Shown piece after piece: positions 19,354 to 27,025 of a stretch of 64,000 nt of DNA. Made by a program: the position numbers and the translations under genes. The notes beneath the pieces were generated by a model. The model saw only the letters and a list, made by a program, of their open reading frames with translations. It searched no databases and was not told the DNA's origin. How positions within the stretch are numbered: position 1 is the stretch's first letter; every line of letters starts with the position of its first letter. The stretch covers positions 19,187 to 83,186 of the forward strand of contig NZ_JAEHOQ010000023.1 in NCBI RefSeq assembly GCF_016239305.1, in the 5' to 3' direction. The stretch comes from Proteus vulgaris. GTDB taxonomy: Bacteria > Pseudomonadota > Gammaproteobacteria > Enterobacterales > Enterobacteriaceae.

Positions 19354-20124
19354 TCAAAGTTTCCTTATAACAATAATATGACTTAATATTTTTCCATCAA
19401 TTAATCCTTCTGTTCCTATACTACTGCTCTTAATATCTCCAGAAAGAATTTTTATAATATTAAGTCCATATTTTTTGGTTTTTTCTGTAACTAATTGAAT
19501 AGAATCGAATTCAATATCACAGCACACAAGCACTATATATGTTTGTTTATGATAATTTTCTAAATAATATAAAAATATATGATCTAAAAGGTCTAATTGA
19601 TTCTGATCACACCAAGAGTTTGTTAAAAAAGAATAGATAGAAGAATCAATATTATTTTTTATTTCATCAATACTAAGTTGATATATTAAACTTGGATCAC
19701 TATTTTTATTTCTTAGTGGAGGATTGGATACAATGAGATCAAATCCTCTGTTTTTATTATGTTTACGATATGTTGAAAAATCAGCATTTATTACATTTAC
19801 TTTGTTTTTAACTTTATATTTATTGATGTTCGATAGACAACAATTATAAGCAATCGGATTTATTTCTATTGCCGTTGTTTTGATATTATATTGATGAGAT
19901 AAAAATAAACTAATAGGTCCCGCACCAGCGCCAACATCTAAAACATTATTAATATTTTTAAAATTAAGCAATTCATATTTATCTGCAAAGAACTCAGCCA
20001 AACCAAATTTATTGCAGATAAATTTATCAACATCTAATTGATAATTTATTTTTTTAGTGAGAAAAGATGATATATTAACTGCACTATTCTTAACATATAG
20101 GTTTACAGTTTTCGAGTAATTCAT
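19354..20124 (-). CDS. SAM-dependent methyltransferase, NPP-motif class, RiPP tailoring candidate
   Basis: A 256-residue class I methyltransferase. Motif I is VLDVGAGAGPISLFLS (about residues 61-76), an acidic residue follows strand 2 (TAIEINPIAY), and motif IV is IVSNPPL. The (N/D)PP motif is typical of enzymes that methylate planar nitrogens (PrmC on glutamine, RsmC-type on guanine, adenine methylases). The start overlaps the second radical SAM gene by 35 nt, and the UvrA-like gene begins 4 nt after its stop, so it belongs to the peptide operon. It may N-methylate a side chain of the peptide (Asn, Gln or His), or methylate a nucleic acid as part of immunity; the sequence does not decide between these. 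It is strongly AT-rich. Confidence 0.82.
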   Translation of the reverse strand: MNYSKTVNLYVKNSAVNISSFLTKKINYQLDVDKFICNKFGLAEFFADKYELLNFKNINNVLDVGAGAGPISLFLSHQYNIKTTAIEINPIAYNCCLSNINKYKVKNKVNVINADFSTYRKHNKNRGFDLIVSNPPLRNKNSDPSLIYQLSIDEIKNNIDSSIYSFLTNSWCDQNQLDLLDHIFLYYLENYHKQTYIVLVCCDIEFDSIQLVTEKTKKYGLNIIKILSGDIKSSSIGTEGLIDGKILSHIIVIRKL

Positions 20125-20971
20125 TTTTATTTTCCAGCCAAGTTCCAGAGCATATATTGTTCATAATACATTGTTTGCAAAAAGAAGCTTTATATCTCAT
20201 CCCTATATCAAGCTGATTAAAATCAGAAATATAATCATCTTTTTTGTTAAATAAATCTAACCTCTCAGGCCAATAACTTTCTCCAACACACTTTTCTATC
20301 CCTCTCATTAAACAGTATGGTATACCTTCTGTCCTAAGGATCTCTTTTGGTATTATAGTTGCTAGCTCTTTAACTAATATAGAAGAATCAATTAACCCCA
20401 ATGACAAGTTATTGTTGTCAGTATGCAAAATTGAAAATTGAGTAACAATAGGTTTAAATGAAGCTAAAAGAAAATAAATATTTACGAGGTCAAAGTAATT
20501 ATCTCTTGAAATTACCGTATTGGTCATTATTTTACAATCAGTATATTTATATATATTTTCTATCGCCGCTAATGTTTTTGAAAAAGCCCCTCTTTGCGAA
20601 CTTAATTGGTCATGAATATCACTATTAGATCCATGAACTGAAAACGATATGAATACTTCTTTATTTTTAGATAGTAGAGAAAGATATTCCAAAAGTTTTT
20701 TCTTACGACACAAACCAATTCCATTGGTTTGAATAGTGTAATGTTTAAATCCTAATGATTCAGCAAGATCAATAATTTCTATTATGTGTGATGGAAATAA
20801 TGTAGGCTCACCACCTGAAATAACCAATGCTTGACATCCATTTTGTGCACCGTCAATAACAGACTTTTTTATTTCATCTAATTCAATTATTTCGTTTTGT
20901 AGATATTTTGAAAAACAAAAATCACAATGATTAGAGCATTGATAAGTCAGTTTGATATTAAGTGAGTGCAT
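20090..20971 (-). CDS. Radical SAM enzyme (second), RiPP maturase
   Basis: A 293-residue radical SAM protein. The cluster-binding CX3CX2C is CSNHCDFC (Cys12, 16, 19). The SAM-contacting GGEPTLFP follows (about residues 54-61), then a strand ending TIQTNG. Near the C-terminus CKQCIMNNIC plus two further Cys (ENCKPIC) could hold one auxiliary iron-sulfur cluster, like a short SPASM/twitch domain. It overlaps the upstream radical SAM gene by 14 nt and the methyltransferase gene by 35 nt, which implies translational coupling. Two different radical SAM enzymes in one small operon suggest two kinds of carbon-centred modification, or a catalytic and accessory pair. The specific reaction is unknown. 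Confidence 0.85.
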   Translation of the reverse strand: MHSLNIKLTYQCSNHCDFCFSKYLQNEIIELDEIKKSVIDGAQNGCQALVISGGEPTLFPSHIIEIIDLAESLGFKHYTIQTNGIGLCRKKKLLEYLSLLSKNKEVFISFSVHGSNSDIHDQLSSQRGAFSKTLAAIENIYKYTDCKIMTNTVISRDNYFDLVNIYFLLASFKPIVTQFSILHTDNNNLSLGLIDSSILVKELATIIPKEILRTEGIPYCLMRGIEKCVGESYWPERLDLFNKKDDYISDFNQLDIGMRYKASFCKQCIMNNICSGTWLENKNELLENCKPIC

Positions 20972-22109
20972 GGTCTACACCATTTTTTATATAAGAAATT
21001 AATTCTTTTTTTGCTTGGCAATATTCTCTCGATAAATCATGTGATTTTGTTATCATCTGCTGTCTTTTTTCAATACAACCACCAGCACAGTATTTATAAA
21101 TATCGCATGAAAGGCATTCAGCCATTATATCATCATAAAATTTAGTAAATTTACACGAGTTACAAGGATCAACAATAACGCTTTTGAGTTGCTCATCCGA
21201 TATTGTTAATATATTCCCTATAAAAGCCTCTGCTCTCATTTTATCATGATCATAGGCATCACATAGCCACATTTCTCCATCAGGGTATATACTAGTAAAA
21301 TTCTCACATTTAGATGTTCTAAATTCACACCATGTTACAGGTATATCTGTAAGTTTTGAAATAACTGATATTATTGGGTCTATAATAAATCTATTATCTT
21401 TTTTATTTTTTAAATCCTTGATCCATAAGTCAAATATATTACAAATGAAATTTGTATATTCTAACGGTGTAATGCCATATAATTCTTTATAACCATATTT
21501 ATCATGATTGTAACATGGTATAAACTTTGCAAAATTAGGATTTAATTCTTTAATAAATTCATAAGTTTCTTGTGCTATATTTACATTATGTTCACCAACT
21601 ACGCTTATAGTAGTAAAATCTAAACTCGATTTTCTAATACGTTCAATACCAGAAATAATTCTATTATGTGCCGATTGCCCTGTTCGATTAACACGAACAT
21701 CACCATTACTTTTTTCTGAACCATCAATGCTAACACTTATAATTCTTTCACCAAATACATCTATATTTTTTTCAAAGGAATCAATCCATCTGTTTGTTAA
21801 CAATGTTCCATTGGTTTGTATTGCAATTTTAAAGTTAACATTATAATTTTCATTAGCATTTCTAATAGACTGAGTGATTTTTTCAAAGTATTCAACACCG
21901 CGTAATAATGGTTCTCCACCATGGATCAACCATAGTATTTCCGATTCTGGGAATAACTTTGCAAATCTTTCAATTATATTAATTGAATCTGATGAGCTTA
22001 GTATCTCTTTTGAATAAGCTTCACCATTTTGCCTAAACTCATAACAATATCGGCACCTAAGATTACAATCCATAGTTCCTTTTAAGACTATTGTCTTTCT
22101 TAGTTTCAT
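20958..22109 (-). CDS. Radical SAM/SPASM peptide maturase
   Basis: A 383-residue radical SAM enzyme with a SPASM domain. The radical SAM motif is CNLRCRYC (Cys15, 19, 22). HGGEPLLR gives the SAM-binding GGE (about residue 62), and QTNGTLLT and SIDGS follow as in anSME/SPASM enzymes. The C-terminal Cys-rich part (about 285-365) includes YPDGEMWLCDAYD, CNSCKFTKFYDD, and CLSCDIYKYCAGGC, enough to bind two auxiliary 4Fe-4S clusters. Such enzymes install C-C, C-O or C-S crosslinks in ribosomal peptides or act in sulfatase maturation. No sulfatase gene is near, while a precursor peptide gene lies 204 nt upstream, so peptide crosslinking is the better reading. The ribosome site is weak, and a 4-codon ATG...TGA mini-frame overlaps the start. 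Confidence 0.9.
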   Translation of the reverse strand: MKLRKTIVLKGTMDCNLRCRYCYEFRQNGEAYSKEILSSSDSINIIERFAKLFPESEILWLIHGGEPLLRGVEYFEKITQSIRNANENYNVNFKIAIQTNGTLLTNRWIDSFEKNIDVFGERIISVSIDGSEKSNGDVRVNRTGQSAHNRIISGIERIRKSSLDFTTISVVGEHNVNIAQETYEFIKELNPNFAKFIPCYNHDKYGYKELYGITPLEYTNFICNIFDLWIKDLKNKKDNRFIIDPIISVISKLTDIPVTWCEFRTSKCENFTSIYPDGEMWLCDAYDHDKMRAEAFIGNILTISDEQLKSVIVDPCNSCKFTKFYDDIMAECLSCDIYKYCAGGCIEKRQQMITKSHDLSREYCQAKKELISYIKNGVDHALT

Positions 22110-22201
22110 AGCAAAAGCATTTCTCTTGAATAAGATAATAAATTAATTTGGTTATATTTTTTCGTGTTACAAAAAAATTTATTATTATATTGATTGATAG
22201 A

Positions 22202-22224
22202 CAAAATAAGCCCTTAAAAAGGGC
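22202..22224 (-). terminator. Leaky terminator/attenuator between precursor and maturase genes
   Basis: On the minus strand GCCCTT-TTT-AAGGGC is followed by TTATTTTG. The stem is short (6 bp) and the U-tract imperfect, so partial read-through is expected. Its position, about 90 nt after the precursor stop and about 93 nt before the radical SAM start, is where many peptide clusters place a hairpin to make more precursor than enzyme. Confidence 0.6.
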
Positions 22225-22313
22225 ATATATTTACTGAACTTATTTTTACCACAATTAGAAAAATCCTTATTGAAGTAAAAGTTAACCTAAAAAATAATTT
22301 TATTTAAGCAGTC

Positions 22314-22493
22314 TTAATATCCATGTGTATAATCTGAATGATTTCCCCAGCAAACTAGTTGAGAGCGAGATGTATCATTTTTCACAGTAAGAATAAAATT
22401 TCTGAGCTGATTCAACTCCTCTTCAGAGTAACTTTCTTCCTGAAGTGGATATTTTTTGTCTTCATTTAACGAACGAGTTTTAATAAATTCCAC
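22314..22493 (-). CDS. RiPP precursor peptide, 59 residues, GTG start
   Basis: A small gene that heads the peptide operon. The GTG start is preceded by AAAGGAG with 5 nt between (CTCAT), an almost ideal ribosome site; the overlapping ATG at 22495 gives only nine codons. The N-terminal part (about residues 1-44) is a charged leader beginning MEFIKTRSLNEDKKYP, with an acidic helix-like segment EESYSEEELNQLRNF. The C-terminus is LVCWGNHSDYTHGY. From Trp49 the core divides into triplets WGN, HSD, YTH, each starting with an aromatic residue or His, then Gly-Tyr. This is the substrate pattern of radical SAM three-residue cyclophane enzymes. Cys48 offers a thioether alternative. There is no GG cleavage site. 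I know no named homologue. Confidence 0.75.
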   Translation of the reverse strand: MEFIKTRSLNEDKKYPLQEESYSEEELNQLRNFILTVKNDTSRSQLVCWGNHSDYTHGY

Positions 22494-22800
22494 ATGAGCT
22501 CCTTTTGAATAAGAGGAAATATATAAAAGTATAAGGATCCTTATATATATTACATGGGATAAATTAAGATGATAGTAAAGTTTCTCTTATTAAATTGAGT
22601 TAAATCAATTAAAACAATTAATTTTATTATATTTAAAAATACTTTAAAATATAAATTAATATTATAAGTAAATTACCTTAACCTTTAAAAAAATAGTCGA
22701 TTTATCACAAATATAGATTAGTTTATACTTTTAAATTATTTATTTTACTTTTCGAACATGAGTATATAGAGAATATTGCAGAATAAAATAGATTAAACGA
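22494..22800 (-). promoter_or_regulatory. Promoter and operator region of the peptide operon
   Basis: About 300 nt of very AT-rich DNA upstream of the precursor start. The most distinct element is a perfect 16-bp palindrome TATAAGGATCCTTATA at 22530-22545, whose near end lies 36 nt before the GTG. It is flanked by alternating TA tracts that could hold the -10 element. A repressor operator or the -10 region itself is plausible. No regulator gene lies inside the cluster. Confidence 0.45.
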
Positions 22801-22842
22801 ACAGTAAGGCCTGATTTATATATTGAAATCAGGCCTTACTGT
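22801..22842 (-). terminator. topB terminator hairpin
   Basis: A perfect 17-bp inverted repeat ACAGTAAGGCCTGATTT with its complement around an 8-nt loop, 60 nt after the topB stop. The T-tract is weak. The arm GTAAGGCCTGATTT resembles the stretch in the IS3-family remnant at about 5207-5220, so it may derive from the same type of element. Confidence 0.65.
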
Positions 22843-22902
22843 TACTAATTTAAAATATCTAATTTTAAATTACACTTCAAGGAAGTGCTTGTTATTGATA
22901 AC

Positions 22903-24864
22903 TTAATTATCAGTCGTTACTTTTTTACTCTGCACCTTATTTTTTGTGGCACTTGCTTTGCTACTTCCTTTAGTTGCTGCCTTGCGCTTTTTATTATGTG
23001 CAGGGGCAGGAAGATTTCTGAAAGCTTGAATATTCGGACGACGTTTTGCCTGAGCAATTAACTCTACCAATGTATTATTTAATGGCATCATGAAATCTTG
23101 ATATTTAAACTGCTTCTCACTAATTTGTGTGAGTATCGATTCCCAATGCGCAGTCATATCCGGTAAGGTTGCCATATCTGGCAATACATGAATTAATGCT
23201 CTACCTGCTGGCGTCGAATTAATGGCTCGCCCTTTCTTTTGCAAGAAACCGCGTTTAAACAGTAATTCAATGATGCCCGCCCTCGTTGCTTCAGTACCTA
23301 ATCCATCCGTCGCTCTTAGGATCTTCTTAAGTTCTTTATCTTGAACAAAGCGTGCAATACCTGTCATGGCTGAAAGTAATGTTGCATCTGTAAAAGGCCT
23401 TGGAGGTTGCGTTTGTTTTTCAACAATTTCACCTTTTTCACACAACAGTTCATCACCTTTTTTTACTATAGGTAATGCCGAACCATCATTTTCTGAATCT
23501 TGCTCTTTGGCACCTAATAACACACGCCAACCTGCTTGAGCCAAAAATCGAGCTTTAGCAATAAATTTACCATTTTCAATATCAAGTTCAATCACGCATT
23601 TGCGATAAACAGCATCAGGCATAAATTGCATTAAATATTGGCGAGCAACAAGGTAGTAAATATTTTTTTCGTTTTCATTTAACGAAATGTTACCTGTTTT
23701 TGCCGTTGGAATAATGGCGTGGTGCGCATCCACTTTTTTGTCATCCCAACAACGATTTTTTTTATCAATATCTAAAGTTTCTTGCGGTAATAAACTCCCA
23801 TCATGCACACTAATGGCATTAATCACCGCATGACGACCTGCAAAATGTTCATCTGGGAGATAGCGACTGTCAGAACGGGGATATGTGATTAATTTATGTG
23901 TTTCATATAAGCGCTGACAGGTATCTAAGACTTGTTGTGCGCTTAAACCAAAGCGTTTTGCGGCTTCAATTTGTAATGCTGAGAGCGAGAACGGTAACGG
24001 AGCAATTTCAGATTCTTGTTTATCTTGATAGTCCGTAACATTGGCTGGCTTGTCTTTAATTCTATCAACAACATGCTCTGCTAATTTTCGGTTTAATAAT
24101 CGCCCTTCTTCATCTTGCCAAGGTTCACAATGCTCACTAGGCTGCCAAATTGCAGTAAAGCGTTCATCAGCCGGTGTCACAACATGCGCTCTTACTTCAA
24201 AGAAATCTTTAGGAATAAAATTTTCGATTTCTTCATCACGGCGAACCACTAAACCGAGCACAGGCGTCTGTACTCGTCCTACGGATAATACACCTTGATA
24301 ACCATTGCGCTGACCTAAGAGCGTATATGCTCGAGTCATATTTATTCCATAAAGCCAATCAGCTCTTGCCCTTGCTAAAGCCGATACACACAATGGAATA
24401 AATTCATGGTTATAACGTAATTTATCAATAGCGCGCGTCACTGCTGCGGGATTTAAGTCATTAATTAAGCAACGACGCGCCTGTTTTCTTTGGTCTTCGC
24501 TGATATTTAAATAGTTAAGCACTTCATCAACTAATAACTGGCCTTCACGATCGGGGTCACCCGCGTGGATCACTTCTTTTGCCTGCTTAAGTAGTGTCTT
24601 AATTGTTTCTAACTGCTTTTTTACATCAGCTCGGGGCTTGAGTTGCCATTTTTCTGGAATAATAGGCAAATCATCTAACGACCAGCGGGCGTACCGCGGG
24701 TCGTATGCATCCGGCTCAGCTTGTTCAAGCAAGTGACCAACACACCATGTCACATACTGGTTATCACCACAAAGAATAAAGCCATCCCCCCGTTTATGAG
24801 GTTTTGGCAATACATCAGCAATAGCGCGAGCAAGGCTGGGTTTTTCTGCAATAAATAATCTCAT
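22903..24864 (-). CDS. topB: DNA topoisomerase III
   Basis: A 653-residue type IA topoisomerase, the same length as E. coli TopB, that decatenates DNA and works with RecQ. The TOPRIM domain is N-terminal ([17 protein letters not shown], then [15 protein letters not shown] with the metal-binding Asp residues). The active-site Tyr lies in [13 protein letters not shown] (about residue 328). The C-terminal tail is rich in Lys, Ser and Ala. It is last in the minus-strand run ydjA-selD-topB, 4 nt after selD, and marks the right edge of the accessory insertion. Confidence 0.97.
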   Translation of the reverse strand: MRLFIAEKPSLARAIADVLPKPHKRGDGFILCGDNQYVTWCVGHLLEQAEPDAYDPRYARWSLDDLPIIPEKWQLKPRADVKKQLETIKTLLKQAKEVIHAGDPDREGQLLVDEVLNYLNISEDQRKQARRCLINDLNPAAVTRAIDKLRYNHEFIPLCVSALARARADWLYGINMTRAYTLLGQRNGYQGVLSVGRVQTPVLGLVVRRDEEIENFIPKDFFEVRAHVVTPADERFTAIWQPSEHCEPWQDEEGRLLNRKLAEHVVDRIKDKPANVTDYQDKQESEIAPLPFSLSALQIEAAKRFGLSAQQVLDTCQRLYETHKLITYPRSDSRYLPDEHFAGRHAVINAISVHDGSLLPQETLDIDKKNRCWDDKKVDAHHAIIPTAKTGNISLNENEKNIYYLVARQYLMQFMPDAVYRKCVIELDIENGKFIAKARFLAQAGWRVLLGAKEQDSENDGSALPIVKKGDELLCEKGEIVEKQTQPPRPFTDATLLSAMTGIARFVQDKELKKILRATDGLGTEATRAGIIELLFKRGFLQKKGRAINSTPAGRALIHVLPDMATLPDMTAHWESILTQISEKQFKYQDFMMPLNNTLVELIAQAKRRPNIQAFRNLPAPAHNKKRKAATKGSSKASATKNKVQSKKVTTDN

Positions 24865-24868
24865 TACG

Positions 24869-25912
24869 TTAGTTAATCACTTCAATCAACGCTTTTCCTG
24901 TCACTGGCTCAGTTAACTCACCAATAGAGGTTAGTTCAATGTCAAAACGAGCAGCGACGTTTTTAACTTGTTCCACGGCTTCAGGTAATACAGCTAATAA
25001 TAAACCACCTGAAGTTTGTGGATCGCAAAGTAGTTTGCGTTGCATTTCAGTAATTTCACCAATCAAGTGACCATAACTTTCGAAATTACGACCTGTACCT
25101 CCTGGCACGCAGCCTTTTTCGATATAAGATTCAACTTCTGGCAATTTTGGCACTTGTGAAAAATGAATGGTAGCTTGCACACCAGAGCCATCACAAATCT
25201 CACTCAAGTGACCTAATAAACCAAATCCTGTCACGTCGGTCATTGCAGTAACACCCTCGATATCAGAAAAATCAGCGCCTGCTTTGTTCATACGACACAT
25301 AATTTCTGTGGCTAAACCTTGGTGCTCTGCTTTTAATAAACCTTTTTTCTCAGCCGTTGTTAACACGCCAATGCCTAAAGGTTTTGTTAAAAATAACTGA
25401 CATCCTGCTTTCGCTTCACTGTTTTTCTTTACTTTGCTCACAGGGACGATACCCGTTACAGCAAGTCCAAAAATAGGCTCCGGCGCATCAATGGAGTGTC
25501 CACCAGCCAGTGAAATTCCAGCTTCTTGGCAAGCGGCTCGCCCACCTTCTATCACTTCACGTGCAATTTCTGGCGCCAATTTATCGATAGGCCACCCCAA
25601 AATAGCAATTGCCATTATGGGTTTTCCGCCCATAGCAAAGATATCACTAATAGCATTCGTTGCGGCAATACGCCCGAAATCATAAGGGTTATCAACGATA
25701 GGCATAAAGAAATCAGTGGTGCTAATAATACCTGTACCATTTCCTAGATCATAAACAGCAGCATCATCTTTGGTTTCATTACCCACGAGTAAATGAGGAT
25801 CATGAAATTTAGCTTGCTCACTGTGCAAAATAGTTTCTAAAACTTTTGGTGAGATCTTACAGCCACAACCTGCACCATGACTATATTGTGTTAAACGAAT
25901 TGCTTCAGACAT
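24869..25912 (-). CDS. selD: Selenide, water dikinase (selenophosphate synthase)
   Basis: A 347-residue enzyme, the same length as E. coli SelD, that makes selenophosphate from selenide and ATP for selenocysteine and selenouridine. The glycine-rich catalytic loop is [12 protein letters not shown] with Cys17 (a Cys form, not selenocysteine) and the essential Lys20. The AIRS-type fold shows [15 protein letters not shown] and [14 protein letters not shown]. It lies between ydjA and topB with very short gaps, as in E. coli. Confidence 0.97.
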   Translation of the reverse strand: MSEAIRLTQYSHGAGCGCKISPKVLETILHSEQAKFHDPHLLVGNETKDDAAVYDLGNGTGIISTTDFFMPIVDNPYDFGRIAATNAISDIFAMGGKPIMAIAILGWPIDKLAPEIAREVIEGGRAACQEAGISLAGGHSIDAPEPIFGLAVTGIVPVSKVKKNSEAKAGCQLFLTKPLGIGVLTTAEKKGLLKAEHQGLATEIMCRMNKAGADFSDIEGVTAMTDVTGFGLLGHLSEICDGSGVQATIHFSQVPKLPEVESYIEKGCVPGGTGRNFESYGHLIGEITEMQRKLLCDPQTSGGLLLAVLPEAVEQVKNVAARFDIELTSIGELTEPVTGKALIEVIN

Positions 25913-25928
25913 AACATGCCATCCTTTT

Positions 25929-26480
25929 TTAAAAATAAGTCACAAAATCAGTTAAGTCGGCAGGAGAAACCGTGCTTGGCGCTTTTAAGGCTGGCGTACC
26001 TAAATACAGAAAACCAACAATTTGGTCATGTTCACCACAGCCAAGTCCTTCTCTTACGATCGCATCATGAGTCCAAGAGCCTGAACGCCAAATTCCCCCA
26101 AATCCTTGTGCAACAGCCGCCATTTGCATTGCTTGTACACTACAACCAGCGGCAACCACTTGTTCCCATTCAGGCACTTTAGGATGATCTTTCACTTTCG
26201 CAATAACCGTGATGATCAAAGGGGCACGAAAAGGTGCATTTTTTGCTTTTTCTTCAACTTCTGGCCCTAAATTACCCACAACAGCAGCTCTATGCAGTAA
26301 TTGGCTAAAACGCTCAATACCTTCGTTTTGTATCACAATAAAGTGCCAAGGCTTAAGTGCGCCATGATCAGGCGCGCGCATACCCGCTTGTAAAATAGTA
26401 TTGAGGGCTTCACTATCGGGGGCTGGGGTAGTCAATCGAGAAGCTGAACGGCGGTTCAAAAGCAGTGTTAATGCATCCAT
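25929..26480 (-). CDS. ydjA: Nitroreductase family protein YdjA
   Basis: A 183-residue FMN-dependent minimal nitroreductase. The N-terminal [21 protein letters not shown] carries the FMN-binding RRSxxR motif, and [20 protein letters not shown] sequence ([16 protein letters not shown]) follows. GGIWRSGSW near residue 130 is a further cofactor-binding part. E. coli YdjA is 183 residues and has weak activity; its physiological substrate is unknown. It is the first gene of the ydjA-selD-topB run, with a GGAGA ribosome site. Confidence 0.95.
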   Translation of the reverse strand: MDALTLLLNRRSASRLTTPAPDSEALNTILQAGMRAPDHGALKPWHFIVIQNEGIERFSQLLHRAAVVGNLGPEVEEKAKNAPFRAPLIITVIAKVKDHPKVPEWEQVVAAGCSVQAMQMAAVAQGFGGIWRSGSWTHDAIVREGLGCGEHDQIVGFLYLGTPALKAPSTVSPADLTDFVTYF

Positions 26481-27025
26481 TTTTATTCTCCTGTCAGCAT
26501 TTTATTTTAGCAAGATCCCATTCTTATGGGGATGGACAGTTCTTATCAATTCGCAGTATAACAAACTGTTATATTACCACCATCCATAGATTTAGGCGGG
26601 AATTTTTCTAAAAATCAGTTGTATGGTTATTTAATCGTAATTTATTGTTCATAAAATGAATAATCTTACTCACCTAAGTTAATTTAAGCTTATTTTGATC
26701 CTACTTTTCTTTTTAATTCGACGATTTCCTATATTACTTTGATGCCTTTTTGTGTGACATTTTTTAGTTATTTTTACGTAAGATAAATATTTACTTAATA
26801 ACGCCTTAAACAAAAGGTTATCATTAATGGCTTCCTAAAAATCAATGACAGACATTCAATAAGAGCTATATTAGAATATTCCTTCATTGTTATTGCTATT
26901 CCCTCTATTGCTAACAACATATTTTGTTTTAATAGTATGAGATTATGTGGATGTAGCCTGCTTACCAATAATTCTAGCATGACTGTTTAGGATTAAAATT
27001 TAGCTTTACATGATGTGGAGATAAT
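26481..27025. promoter_or_regulatory. Divergent gap between ydjA and sppA
   Basis: About 545 nt of AT-rich DNA that separates the divergent ydjA and sppA genes and must contain both promoters. I see no coding frame with a ribosome site and no strong hairpin in it. Confidence 0.4.

Noticed and set aside
20958..22109. Anaerobic sulfatase-maturing enzyme as an alternative for the SPASM protein
   Set aside because: No sulfatase gene is present nearby, while a precursor-like peptide gene directly precedes it.
22467..22495. ATG at 22495 as start of the precursor gene
   Set aside because: That frame stops after nine codons; the overlapping GTG two nucleotides downstream gives 59 codons with a good ribosome site.
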